Below, piece by piece: positions 34,489 to 41,778 of a stretch of DNA of 57,234 nt. Each line of letters starts with the position of its first letter. The stretch's first letter is position 1. Origin of the DNA: Clostridiales bacterium (lineage in GTDB: Bacteria; Bacillota; Clostridia; Oscillospirales; Oscillospiraceae); assembly GCA_004557735.1 (NCBI GenBank), contig SFFV01000011.1:1-57234 (forward strand), given 5' to 3'. The translations under genes were made by a program, and so were the position numbers. The notes below the pieces were generated by a model. That model saw only the letters and a program-made list of their open reading frames with translations, ran no database searches and was not told the DNA's origin.

Positions 34489-36177
34489 TTATCCTTCTTT
34501 GCTTCGGCGCAGATCGGTGATCACGAGCTGCACGCTGCGGCGGCCGTGAAATTCGTTGATCTGCGGAACAAAAACGATGTCGCAGCGCTGCCCGGCGCGC
34601 GCGCCGAGAGCGGGCGCGGTCTGGGAGAAAAATACGCCGTCGTAGGTCTGCCCGAATTTCGAGAGCTTCAGCCGCAGGTGCTTTCCGCCGCCGATGGGCT
34701 GCACGGAGTCGAGCGACATGCCTTCCATATACAGGAGCGGCCGCGGATTGCCGTTGCCGCACGGCTCAAGCTCGTCGAGCGATTCAACGCACGCCATCGT
34801 CAAAAGCTCCGGCGAATCGACGAGAAGATCCGCCTCGAGCGCCGGGAGCGTCCGGTCGGGGTGGGAGAGATAGTAGTCGCGAAGCCTCTCGCGCAGCTCG
34901 TCCACGCGGGCGCGGTGGACCGTGACGCCCGCCGCCATCGCGTGACCGCCGAAGCCCTCCAGACAGTCCGAGCACGCCGAAAGCGCTTCGAAGAGATTGA
35001 AGGAGCCGGTGCTGCGGCATGAGCCCTTGCCGCTTTCGCCGTCCAGACAGATCATCACCGCGGGGACGCTGTAGGCGTCCGTCATGCGCGAGGCGACGAT
35101 GCCGATCACGCCGGGGTGCCAGTTTTCCGCCGCGAGCACGATCGGCGCGTCCGGCCGTTCGCCGTGCAGCCGCTCGACCGCCTCGCGCCAGATCTCGGTT
35201 TCGAGCGCCTGCCGCTCGCGGTTTTTCTCGCACAGCTCCGCGGCCAGCGCGCGGGCGCGGCGCGGGTCGGTCTCTTCGAGCAGCCGTACCGCGAGACCCG
35301 GCTCGCCGAGCCGGCCGGCGGCGTTGATGCGCGGCGCGAGAGAGAAGCCCACGGTCGAAGCGGTGAAGGGCTTGTCGCGCACGCCCGCCTCCTCCGCCAG
35401 CGCGAGAAAGCCCGGGCGGCAGTCACCCGCGGCGATCTTCCGCAGACCGCAGCGCGTGATAAAACGGTTTTCGCCGAGCAGCGGCATCACGTCCGCCACC
35501 GTGCCGACCGCAACAAGATCGCCGTAGCGTGCGAGCATTCTGGAAGCGTCGCCGTCCATGGCGCACACGAGCTTGAACGCCACGCCCACGCCCGCGAGCG
35601 CCGTGCCGACGCCGTTGCTGTCCGGCTGCTTGGGATCGACGACCGCCTCCGCCTCCGGGAGCGCTTCGCGGCACTCGTGGTGGTCGGTCACGATCATGTC
35701 CACGCCGCGCTGCGCGGCGTAGGCCGTTTCTTCCAGATTTGTCACGCCGCAGTCCACCGTCACGATGAGCGTGACGCCCTTTTCCGCCAGAAAGTCGATG
35801 GCGGCGTTGTTGAGCCCGTACCCCTCGCGGATGCGGTCGGGGATGTACAGCTCGCAGTTGAGGCCGCGGGAACGCAGGTAATCGGTGAGCAGGCACGCGG
35901 CGGTGATGCCGTCCACGTCGTAATCGCCGTATACGGCGACATGCTCACCCGTCGCCACGGCGCGGGTGAGACGCTGCACGGCATCCACCATGCCGGTGAG
36001 CTCCAGAGGGTTTGTGAGCGTTTCCGCGCCGCCGCGGAGGAACGCCAGCGCCGCGCCGGGCTCGGACAGCCCCCGCAGGCGCAAAATCGCCGCGAGCAGC
36101 GGCGTACAGCCGGCGGCAAGCAGCGCACGGGGGATTTCCGCGCCGCGCTCCGGCACATTCCAGTTTGCGTATTTCAT
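34489..36177 (-). CDS. recJ: Single-stranded-DNA exonuclease RecJ
   Basis: 5'-3' exonuclease of DNA repair, 562 residues. DHH-family motifs are present: YGDYDVDGITAACLL (about 80-95), VDCGVTN, VTDHHE, and the DHHA1 part with GGHAMAAGVT. The C-terminal OB-fold holds LKLSKFGQTYDGVFF. It is the first gene of the eight-gene minus-strand operon and has its own promoter. GGAGATAT serves as ribosome binding site. Confidence 0.94.
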   Translation of the reverse strand: MKYANWNVPERGAEIPRALLAAGCTPLLAAILRLRGLSEPGAALAFLRGGAETLTNPLELTGMVDAVQRLTRAVATGEHVAVYGDYDVDGITAACLLTDYLRSRGLNCELYIPDRIREGYGLNNAAIDFLAEKGVTLIVTVDCGVTNLEETAYAAQRGVDMIVTDHHECREALPEAEAVVDPKQPDSNGVGTALAGVGVAFKLVCAMDGDASRMLARYGDLVAVGTVADVMPLLGENRFITRCGLRKIAAGDCRPGFLALAEEAGVRDKPFTASTVGFSLAPRINAAGRLGEPGLAVRLLEETDPRRARALAAELCEKNRERQALETEIWREAVERLHGERPDAPIVLAAENWHPGVIGIVASRMTDAYSVPAVMICLDGESGKGSCRSTGSFNLFEALSACSDCLEGFGGHAMAAGVTVHRARVDELRERLRDYYLSHPDRTLPALEADLLVDSPELLTMACVESLDELEPCGNGNPRPLLYMEGMSLDSVQPIGGGKHLRLKLSKFGQTYDGVFFSQTAPALGARAGQRCDIVFVPQINEFHGRRSVQLVITDLRRSKEG

Positions 36178-36222
36178 ATGGTCTTATATCTCCATTGAAA
36201 AGAAATCAAATAATAATACTTT

Positions 36223-36251
36223 ATTCTAACAAATGTCCGCCCAAACTGCAA
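36223..36251 (-). promoter_or_regulatory. Promoter of the recJ-relA-dtd-LRR operon
   Basis: TTGCAG, 17 bp, TAGAAT upstream of recJ and divergent from the prmA promoter. Confidence 0.65.
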
Positions 36252-36273
36252 GGGAAGGACCCGGAATATTTCC

Positions 36274-36302
36274 TTGACACGGGAGAAAATCAACGCTACA
36301 CT
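36274..36302 (+). promoter_or_regulatory. Promoter of prmA
   Basis: TTGACA, 17 bp, TACACT, 41 bp before the prmA start. Confidence 0.65.
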
Positions 36303-36343
36303 TTCGGCAGACAGGCAATCCATAAAAAAAGGAGACGAAGCCC

Positions 36344-37267
36344 ATGCAATGGCTGGAATGCACCGTTCCCGGCGGGGACGACCCGGAGGAGCTGTGCAAC
36401 GCGCTCGCCGAGCTCGGCGTCGGCGGGATGAGCATAGAAAACGAACGGGATTTTCACGATTTTCTGGAGAATAACCGCGCCTGCTGGGACTATGTGGACG
36501 AAGCGCTCGAGGAGAGCTTTTCCGGCGTGTCGCGCGTGAAGTTCTGGCTCTCGTGCAGCGCTGAGGGCGAGAACGTGCTCGCCGCGGTTCGTGCGGCGGG
36601 CTACAGCGTCGAAACGCGCGTCATCGCCGACGAGGACTGGGAAAACAACTGGAAGCAGTATTATAAGCCCCTGCCCGTCGGGGAAAAGCTCGTCGTCGTC
36701 CCCGCGTGGGAGGAGCAGCCCGCCGACGGGCGCGTGGCGCTGCGGCTCGACCCGGGCCTCATCTTCGGCACCGGCAGCCACGCCACGACGCGCATGTGTC
36801 TCGAAGCGGTCGAAACGCTTGCCGGGAGCGGCAAGCGCGTGCTCGATCTCGGCTGCGGCAGCGGCATTCTCTCCATCGGCGCGCTGGTACTCGGCTGCCG
36901 CGAGGCCGTCGGCTGCGACATCGACCCCAAAGCGCCGGACGTGGCGATGGACAATGCCGCGCTCAACGGCATCGGCGCCGACCGGTTCCGTGTGTATGCC
37001 GGGGACATCCTCTCGGACAAGGGGATGCGCGCCGCACTCGGCGCGGGGTTTGATATCGTGCTCGCGAACATCGTTGCAGACGTTATATTGCCGCTCGCGC
37101 CGCTCTCGAGAGAGTTTCTCGCGCCCGGCGGCACGTTCGTCACTTCCGGGATCATCGAGGGACGGCAGGATGAGATCGCGCACGCGCTCCAAAAAGCGGG
37201 CTATACCGTCGAAAAGCATTTTTGTGAAGAAGAATGGCATTGTTTTGTGTGTAGCGTGCGCGAATAA
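36344..37267 (+). CDS. prmA: Ribosomal protein L11 methyltransferase
   Basis: 307 residues. Methylates ribosomal protein L11 with S-adenosylmethionine. Family features: N-terminal L11-binding domain, DPGLIFGTGSHATTRM and the SAM loop VLDLGCGSGILSIGA, then DIVLANIVADV. AAAGGAGACG precedes the ATG. It stands alone after its promoter, followed by a small membrane protein. Confidence 0.94.
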   Translation: MQWLECTVPGGDDPEELCNALAELGVGGMSIENERDFHDFLENNRACWDYVDEALEESFSGVSRVKFWLSCSAEGENVLAAVRAAGYSVETRVIADEDWENNWKQYYKPLPVGEKLVVVPAWEEQPADGRVALRLDPGLIFGTGSHATTRMCLEAVETLAGSGKRVLDLGCGSGILSIGALVLGCREAVGCDIDPKAPDVAMDNAALNGIGADRFRVYAGDILSDKGMRAALGAGFDIVLANIVADVILPLAPLSREFLAPGGTFVTSGIIEGRQDEIAHALQKAGYTVEKHFCEEEWHCFVCSVRE

Positions 37268-37278
37268 CGGGCATACTA

Positions 37279-37298
37279 CCCGTACAAAAACGTACGGG
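37279..37298 (+). promoter_or_regulatory. Hairpin overlapping the ribosome binding site of the small protein
   Basis: CCCGTAC-AAAAAC-GTACGGG forms a 7-bp stem whose 3' arm supplies the first three bases of the GGGAGG Shine-Dalgarno of the gene at 37310. It may damp translation. Confidence 0.4.
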
Positions 37299-37309
37299 AG
37301 GTAATTTCC

Positions 37310-37486
37310 ATGATGAACGGAAGAAAATTTATGACGGGTCTCGGCATCGGCATGGTGGCGGGCGGCGCGCTGTGCATGATGATGGCGCCCAAGGCCAAGC
37401 GCAACGACGGCAAGCGTATGGTGAGCCGCGCGCTCAAGGGCATGGGCGACGTGATCGACGACGTATCCGACGCGCTGTGCCGCTGA
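37310..37486 (+). CDS. Small YtxH-like membrane protein
   Basis: 58 residues, MMNGRKFMTGLGIGMVAGG onward. One Gly/Met-rich membrane segment (about 8-26) is followed by a basic stretch (APKAKRNDGKRM) and an amphipathic helix ending in DDVSDALCR. This is the plan of short YtxH-type proteins, of unknown role. A GGGAGGTAATTTCC site fixes the start. It lies 42 bp after prmA. Confidence 0.7.
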   Translation: MMNGRKFMTGLGIGMVAGGALCMMMAPKAKRNDGKRMVSRALKGMGDVIDDVSDALCR

Positions 37487-37550
37487 GGACCGAAGGCAAT
37501 TTCTGACCGCCGAAACGAAAAAAATATTTATGTTTTTTCGAAAAAGGGGG

Positions 37551-37579
37551 TTGCTTTTTCCTGCCGGCTGTGCTATTTT
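37551..37579 (+). promoter_or_regulatory. Promoter of tRNA-Arg
   Basis: TTGCTT, 17 bp, TATTTT with a TGn extension (TGTGCTATTTT), ending 19 bp before the tRNA. The same -35 and extended -10 recur at the small-RNA candidate (48026-48054). Confidence 0.65.
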
Positions 37580-37598
37580 AGATGAGCGTCACAGATAT

Positions 37599-37675
37599 GC
37601 GCCGTTAGCTCAGCTGGATAGAGTGTCTGGCTACGGACCAGAAGGTCAGGGGTTCGAATCCCTTACGGCGTGCCA
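37599..37675 (+). tRNA. tRNA-Arg (anticodon ACG), CCA encoded
   Basis: 77 nt folding as a full cloverleaf: acceptor GCGCCGT/ACGGCGT, D-arm AGCTCAGCTGGATAGAG, anticodon stem TCTGG/CCAGA with loop CTACGGA (anticodon ACG at 37633-37635), T-arm with GGTTCGAATCC, discriminator G and encoded CCA. ACG is read as ICG after deamination for CGU/CGC/CGA arginine codons. Confidence 0.95.
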
Positions 37676-37679
37676 AAAC

Positions 37680-37718
37680 AACCCGATCGCCATCGGCGGT
37701 CGGGTTGCTTTTTGTTTT
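37680..37718 (+). terminator. Intrinsic terminator of tRNA-Arg
   Basis: AACCCGATCGCC and GGCGGTCGGGTT form a 12-bp stem (one G-U) with loop ATC, followed by GCTTTTTGTTTT. Confidence 0.85.
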
Positions 37719-37725
37719 CATCCCC

Positions 37726-37753
37726 TTGACAAATCCTTTGGAGTGATTACAAT
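37726..37753 (+). promoter_or_regulatory. Promoter of the PerR-like operon
   Basis: TTGACA, 16 bp, TACAAT, immediately before the PerR-like box and the regulator gene. Confidence 0.65.
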
Positions 37754-37757
37754 AAAA

Positions 37758-37772
37758 TTAGAATAATTCTAA
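37758..37772 (+). promoter_or_regulatory. PerR/Fur-type operator box
   Basis: TTAGAATAATTCTAA is a perfect 7-1-7 palindrome, close to the PerR consensus TTATAATNATTATAA. It covers the expected transcription start, so binding would repress the operon, including the regulator itself. Confidence 0.7.
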
Positions 37773-37794
37773 AATGAATGGGAGGGATGCCGCC

Positions 37795-38190
37795 ATGACA
37801 AAATACGAAAGAGCCATTTACGATATCGTGCGGATGTCCCGCGAGCATCTGACCGTTCACCAGATTTTTGAAAGGCTGAAAACGGACCATCCGAAGGTGG
37901 TCCTGGCGACCGTGTACAACAACCTCAATAAAATGTGGGGATCCGGTCTGGTCCGGAAGGTTTCCGCGGAGGGAATGCCGGACCGGTACGATATTCTCCA
38001 GAAGCACGATCACCTGGTTTGTAAGCGCTGTGGAAAGATACTGGATGTTTTCTTTGAGGACTTGACCGCGCCGCTGCGCAGCCGGCTCGGGCAGGACTTT
38101 TTGTTCTACGATCTGAAGGTATACTACCTGTGCCCGGAATGCAGGGAGAAGGAAAAGCCGTCGGAGGAAGCACCCGGTAAATCCATATGA
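37795..38190 (+). CDS. Fur-family regulator, PerR-like
   Basis: 131 residues. Winged-helix domain in the first 80 residues (LTVHQIFERL, ATVYNNLNKMW recognition helix) and a dimer domain with two CxxC pairs (CKRC and CPEC) for structural zinc, and HDHLVC supplying regulatory metal ligands. The start at 37795 is chosen because GGGAGGG lies eight bases upstream. The palindrome ahead of it and the redox genes behind it point to a peroxide or metal sensor rather than an iron-uptake regulator. Codon use is less GC-rich than in neighbours. Confidence 0.82.
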   Translation: MTKYERAIYDIVRMSREHLTVHQIFERLKTDHPKVVLATVYNNLNKMWGSGLVRKVSAEGMPDRYDILQKHDHLVCKRCGKILDVFFEDLTAPLRSRLGQDFLFYDLKVYYLCPECREKEKPSEEAPGKSI

Positions 38191-38207
38191 AATAGGAGGG
38201 AAATCGT

Positions 38208-38945
38208 ATGCTAACAGGAAAAACAGCCGTTGTGACCGGCGGAACCAGAGGTATCGGCTTCGCCATTGCAAAGAAGTTTCTGGAAAACGGCGCCAATGTA
38301 GCCATCGCCGGTTCCCGGCAGGAGACGGTGGACAAAGCCTTGGGGAAGCTGCCGGAGTACGCGGGACGGATTATGGGCATCTGGCCGGACATTTGCTCTC
38401 CGGAGGAGGTAGCGGCAGCCTTCGCTTCCGTTAAGGAGAAGTTTGGCAGCCTGGATATCCTGGCCAACAATGCGGGCATTTCTTCCAGAACCAGTCTGTA
38501 TGACTACACCATCGAGGAATTCTCCAAGATCATGGATCTGAATGTGAAGGCTGTGTTTGTCTGCACTCAGGCCGCGGCCAGGATCATGAAGGAGCAGGGC
38601 GGCGGCGTCATCGTCAATGCCAGTTCCATGGTCGGTGAGTACGGCCAGCCCTCCGGCTGCGGCTATCCCGCCTCCAAGTACGCGGTGAACGGCCTTACCC
38701 GGTCTCTTGCCAGAGAACTGGCCAAGGACAACATCCGCGTCAACGCCGTGGCTCCCGGCGTCACCAGAACCGATATGGTGGCGGCCTTGCCCCGGGAGCT
38801 TGTGGACCGGATTTCCGCCGGAATTCCTCTCGGCCGGGTAGGCGAGCCTCTGGACATCGCCAACGCGTACCTGTATCTGTCCAGTGATCTTGCAAGCTAT
38901 GTGACCGGCGTTACCCTCCGGGTAGACGGCGCGGCCATGACATGA
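38208..38945 (+). CDS. Short-chain dehydrogenase/reductase (FabG-like)
   Basis: 245-residue NAD(P)-dependent oxidoreductase. Cofactor loop TGGTRGIGFA (about 11-20), NNAG, catalytic Ser in NASSMVGEYG and Tyr-Lys in YPASKYAV. The sequence resembles 3-oxoacyl-ACP reductase/FabG or glucose-dehydrogenase types; the substrate is unknown. It sits between the PerR-like regulator and the rubredoxin-flavoprotein, 17 bp from each, so it is likely part of an oxidative-stress operon. Confidence 0.85.
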   Translation: MLTGKTAVVTGGTRGIGFAIAKKFLENGANVAIAGSRQETVDKALGKLPEYAGRIMGIWPDICSPEEVAAAFASVKEKFGSLDILANNAGISSRTSLYDYTIEEFSKIMDLNVKAVFVCTQAAARIMKEQGGGVIVNASSMVGEYGQPSGCGYPASKYAVNGLTRSLARELAKDNIRVNAVAPGVTRTDMVAALPRELVDRISAGIPLGRVGEPLDIANAYLYLSSDLASYVTGVTLRVDGAAMT

Positions 38946-38961
38946 TAAGGAGGAGCAGAAT

Positions 38962-39573
38962 ATGGATAAGAAAGCAATGTACAACCTGAGTTACGGCCTG
39001 TTTGTGCTGACCGCCCGCCGGGGAGATAAGGACAACGGCTGCATCATCAACACCGCGGGACAGGTGACCTCTGCCCCCAACCGGATCAGCATCACGGTGA
39101 ATAAGGAGAACTTTACCCATGATATGATCCGTGATACCGGAAAATTCAACGTTTCCATTCTGAGCGAAAAAGCGGATTTTTCCCTGTTCCGGCACTTTGG
39201 CTTCCAGTCCGGCGGGACGGCGGACAAATTCGCGGACTATTCCGCCTGTGAACGCAGCGCCAACGGCCTGTATTATATCACGGAGGGAACCAACGCCTAC
39301 ATCAGCGCCGCGGTGGAGCAGACCGTTGATCTGGGGACCCACACCATGTTTATCGCCGCCGTGGAGGATATGGAGGTCCTCTCCCGGGAGCCTTCCGCGA
39401 CCTACGCCTATTATCAGTCGTCCATCAAGCCAAAGCCGGAGAAGAAGGCCGAAAAGACGGTCTGGCGCTGCACCGTGTGCGGCTATGACTATGAAGGCGA
39501 GGAGCTGCCGGCGGACTTTATCTGCCCGCTGTGCAAGCACCCGGCGTCGGATTTCGAAAAGGTCAGCGGCTGA
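38962..39573 (+). CDS. hrb: High-molecular-weight rubredoxin (flavin reductase-rubredoxin fusion)
   Basis: 203 residues. An FMN-binding flavin-reductase-like domain (about 1-155) is fused to a C-terminal rubredoxin (about 163-203) with WRCTVCGYDYEGEELP and FICPLCKHP, the four iron-binding cysteines. Proteins of this layout (Hrb in acetogens and clostridia) pass electrons from NADH to diiron flavoproteins that reduce oxygen or NO. Position behind a PerR-type regulator fits that role. AAGGAGGAG precedes the ATG. Confidence 0.85.
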   Translation: MDKKAMYNLSYGLFVLTARRGDKDNGCIINTAGQVTSAPNRISITVNKENFTHDMIRDTGKFNVSILSEKADFSLFRHFGFQSGGTADKFADYSACERSANGLYYITEGTNAYISAAVEQTVDLGTHTMFIAAVEDMEVLSREPSATYAYYQSSIKPKPEKKAEKTVWRCTVCGYDYEGEELPADFICPLCKHPASDFEKVSG

Positions 39574-39587
39574 CCCTGCCCCGCACA

Positions 39588-39626
39588 AAAAATCTGCCTC
39601 CCGGAATTTCCGGGAGGCAGATTTTT
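39588..39626. terminator. Intrinsic terminator after hrb
   Basis: AAAAATCTGCCTCCCGGAA faces TTCCGGGAGGCAGATTTTT, a perfect 19-base arm pair with almost no loop. A-run and T-run allow use in both directions. Confidence 0.9.
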
Positions 39627-39649
39627 CGGCTGCGGCCTGCGCCGGGAGC

Positions 39650-39678
39650 TTTCTTTTTTGTTCGTTATAGTATATAAT
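39650..39678 (+). promoter_or_regulatory. Probable promoter of the RpiR regulator
   Basis: TTTCTT, 17 bp, TATAAT, 49 bp before the regulator start. Confidence 0.5.
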
Positions 39679-39727
39679 GCAGGAATGCAGGATGAATGAG
39701 AAAGCAACATGACGGGGAAGGACTTTT

Positions 39728-40477
39728 ATGAACGGCAGCTATTTTCTTTTGACCAATCTGCTGTCCGAGGATGAGAAGCGCGTGATCATGGGCATTGCCG
39801 CGCACATCGAGCGCGGCGAAAAGCGCGTCGGCATCCAGCAGATCGCGAACGAAAACTTTCTCTCCGCCGCGACGATCGTGAAAATGTGCAAGCGCCTCGG
39901 CTTTGACGGCTACAGCGAGCTGTACTACTATCTCAGCCGCCAGATGGACCGCCGCGGCGAGCGCAGCGCGGAAAATCTCCGAACGCTCGTGGACAACTAT
40001 TCGGACGAGCTTGTGAACGGCTTCTGCGCGCTGCTCGACACCTCGCGGCAGGCGAAGATGTTCACGACCGGCGAGGGGTTTTCCAACATCGTCGGGGCAT
40101 ACATCGCGCAGCGGCTCTCCATCTGCGGCTTCATGGTCTATAATAACGTGCATTTTTACGACCACATGCTCTTCTGCACAGCGCACAATCTCACCGACGA
40201 GGAGGCCGCTCCGAGCGTCATGTTCGCCGTGAGCCAGAGCGGGGAGACGGAGCCGGTGCTCAACGACGTGCGCCACGCCCGGCAGAACGGCCACAGGATC
40301 GCGGCCTTCACCAGACGCGCCGATTCCGCGCTCGCGCGGCTCGCGGATCTTGTGATCGTGGTGGACGGCTCGAAGCAGACGCTCGCCGGGAGCCTGCCGA
40401 ACCCTTTTTTCGGACATGTGATCCTGGCGTTTGAAGAGCTGGTGGCGTATTACTTCGAGCGGGAGGCAAAGAACTAA
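39728..40477 (+). CDS. MurR/RpiR family regulator (HTH plus SIS domain)
   Basis: 249 residues. N-terminal HTH of the RpiR type (residues about 10-75, GIQQIANENFLSAATIVKMCKRLGF) and a C-terminal SIS domain (about 95-240) with FAVSQSGETEPV, the fold that binds phosphosugars. Regulators of this family sense sugar phosphates. It precedes the PhnDCE genes, so it probably controls them, and the ligand is likely a phosphorylated compound. Confidence 0.85.
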   Translation: MNGSYFLLTNLLSEDEKRVIMGIAAHIERGEKRVGIQQIANENFLSAATIVKMCKRLGFDGYSELYYYLSRQMDRRGERSAENLRTLVDNYSDELVNGFCALLDTSRQAKMFTTGEGFSNIVGAYIAQRLSICGFMVYNNVHFYDHMLFCTAHNLTDEEAAPSVMFAVSQSGETEPVLNDVRHARQNGHRIAAFTRRADSALARLADLVIVVDGSKQTLAGSLPNPFFGHVILAFEELVAYYFEREAKN

Positions 40478-40516
40478 CATTTTTACTGAATCGGAAAACT
40501 TTTCCTTCCCGGGGTG

Positions 40517-40525
40517 TGCTATACT
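40517..40525 (+). promoter_or_regulatory. Extended -10 promoter element of phnD
   Basis: TGCTATACT preceded by GGTG gives a TGn extended -10; no convincing -35 is seen. It lies 75 bp before phnD. Confidence 0.45.
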
Positions 40526-40600
40526 CGTTTTACAGAGCGGCGCACCCCGCTTTCTGCGCATGCGCCGGAAAAAAAGAAGAGTATTATCGGAGGAAAAAGG

Positions 40601-41686
40601 ATGAAAAAGATTTTTGCGCTCCTGCTGGCGGTCGTCATGACGCTCGGCCTTCTGGCCGGCTGCGGCACCACCGCCGAGACCCCGGCCGCCGCCGAGGCTC
40701 CCACCGCGGAAGAGACCGGGACCGCCGAACCCGCTGCGAAGAAGATCGATACGCTGAAGGTCGCTTTTGTCCCGTCCCGCGAGCCGGAAGAGATCATCAC
40801 CGTCACCGAGCCTCTCAAGGAAATGCTCAAGACCGAGCTCGCCGCGCTTGGCTACGAAGTCGGCGAGGTGGAGATCACCGTCGGCACGACGTATGAAGCG
40901 GTCGGCGAGGGGCTTGAAGCCGGCACGATCGACGTCGGCCTGATCCCCGGCGGCACCTACGTTCTCTATGACGACGGCGCCGAGGTCATTCTCACCGCCA
41001 CCCGCGACGGCCTGAGCAAGGATTCCGACAACGCGAAGGACTGGAACGACGGTCAGCCCACCGAGGCCTCCGACCGCCAGACTGTTTCCTACCGCGCTCT
41101 GTTCATCGCCGGCCCGTCCGAAAAGGGCAAGGCTCTGCAGGACAAGGTCAACGCCGGGGAAGAGCTCACCTGGGAGGATCTCGACGGCGCCAACTGGAGC
41201 GTTATGGGCACCTCCTCTCCCGCGGGCTACATTTACCCCGCTCTCTGGCTGCAGGATCACTACGGCAAGGGCATCTCGGATCTCTCCAGCGCCGTGCAGT
41301 CCGACTCCTACGCCAGCGCTTTTGCCCGTCTCGCCTCCGGCCAGGTCGATGTGCTCGTGACCTATGCCGACGCCCGCCGCGACTATGCCGAGCGCTGGAA
41401 CAGCGAATTCGGCCGTGAAGGCTCCATCTGGGAGGAAACCGGCGTCATCGGCGTCACCGCGCCCATCTACAACGACACCATCTCCGTGAGCAAGAATTCC
41501 GACATCATGGACGCCGATCTGATCGCCGCGCTGCAGCAGGCGTTCATCAACATCGGCAACACCGACGCCGGCAAGCAGGTCATCGCCATCTACAGCCACA
41601 ACGGCTACCAGATCGCGCAGTCCTCCGACTACGACAACGAACGCGCCGCGCAGAAGCTCATTCAGGAGCTTACCGCCGCCAACTGA
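40601..41686 (+). CDS. phnD: Phosphonate/phosphate-ester ABC transporter binding lipoprotein
   Basis: 361-residue PhnD-family lipoprotein: lipobox LAGC (C21), Ala/Glu/Thr spacer, then the type 2 periplasmic fold (LKVAFVPSREPEEI, IDVGLIPGGTYV, SSPAGYIYPALWL). PhnD relatives bind phosphonates, phosphite or hypophosphite. AGGAAAAAGG precedes the ATG, and a longer upstream frame is rejected because it lacks the signal peptide start. C-ending codons suggest high expression. No phosphonate-breaking enzyme is encoded in the window, so the ligand is open. Confidence 0.85.
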   Translation: MKKIFALLLAVVMTLGLLAGCGTTAETPAAAEAPTAEETGTAEPAAKKIDTLKVAFVPSREPEEIITVTEPLKEMLKTELAALGYEVGEVEITVGTTYEAVGEGLEAGTIDVGLIPGGTYVLYDDGAEVILTATRDGLSKDSDNAKDWNDGQPTEASDRQTVSYRALFIAGPSEKGKALQDKVNAGEELTWEDLDGANWSVMGTSSPAGYIYPALWLQDHYGKGISDLSSAVQSDSYASAFARLASGQVDVLVTYADARRDYAERWNSEFGREGSIWEETGVIGVTAPIYNDTISVSKNSDIMDADLIAALQQAFINIGNTDAGKQVIAIYSHNGYQIAQSSDYDNERAAQKLIQELTAAN

Positions 41687-41701
41687 GACACTTTCCCAAC
41701 T

Positions 41702-41751
41702 GCGGGGAGGACGGTACAGCATTAAACCTTCCGCTGTGCCGCCCTCCCCGC
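41702..41751 (+). repeat. Strong stem-loop between phnD and phnC
   Basis: GCGGGGAGGACGGTACAGC pairs (two mismatches) with GCTGTGCCGCCCTCCCCGC. No T-run follows. Likely a 3' stabiliser that gives more binding protein than ATPase and permease. Confidence 0.6.
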
Positions 41752-41778
41752 GCGCCATATAAAGAAAGAGGAGTCCGT

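Noticed and set aside
31651..35022. Open frame of 1123 codons on the plus strand
   Set aside because: It lies opposite dtd, relA and recJ, has no ribosome binding site and gives a low-complexity Arg/Ala/Val/His-rich protein. High third-position GC makes long antisense frames common here.
37599..39727. tRNA-Arg as an attachment site of an integrated island
   Set aside because: No direct repeat of the tRNA 3' end is visible after the redox cassette, and no integrase gene is present.
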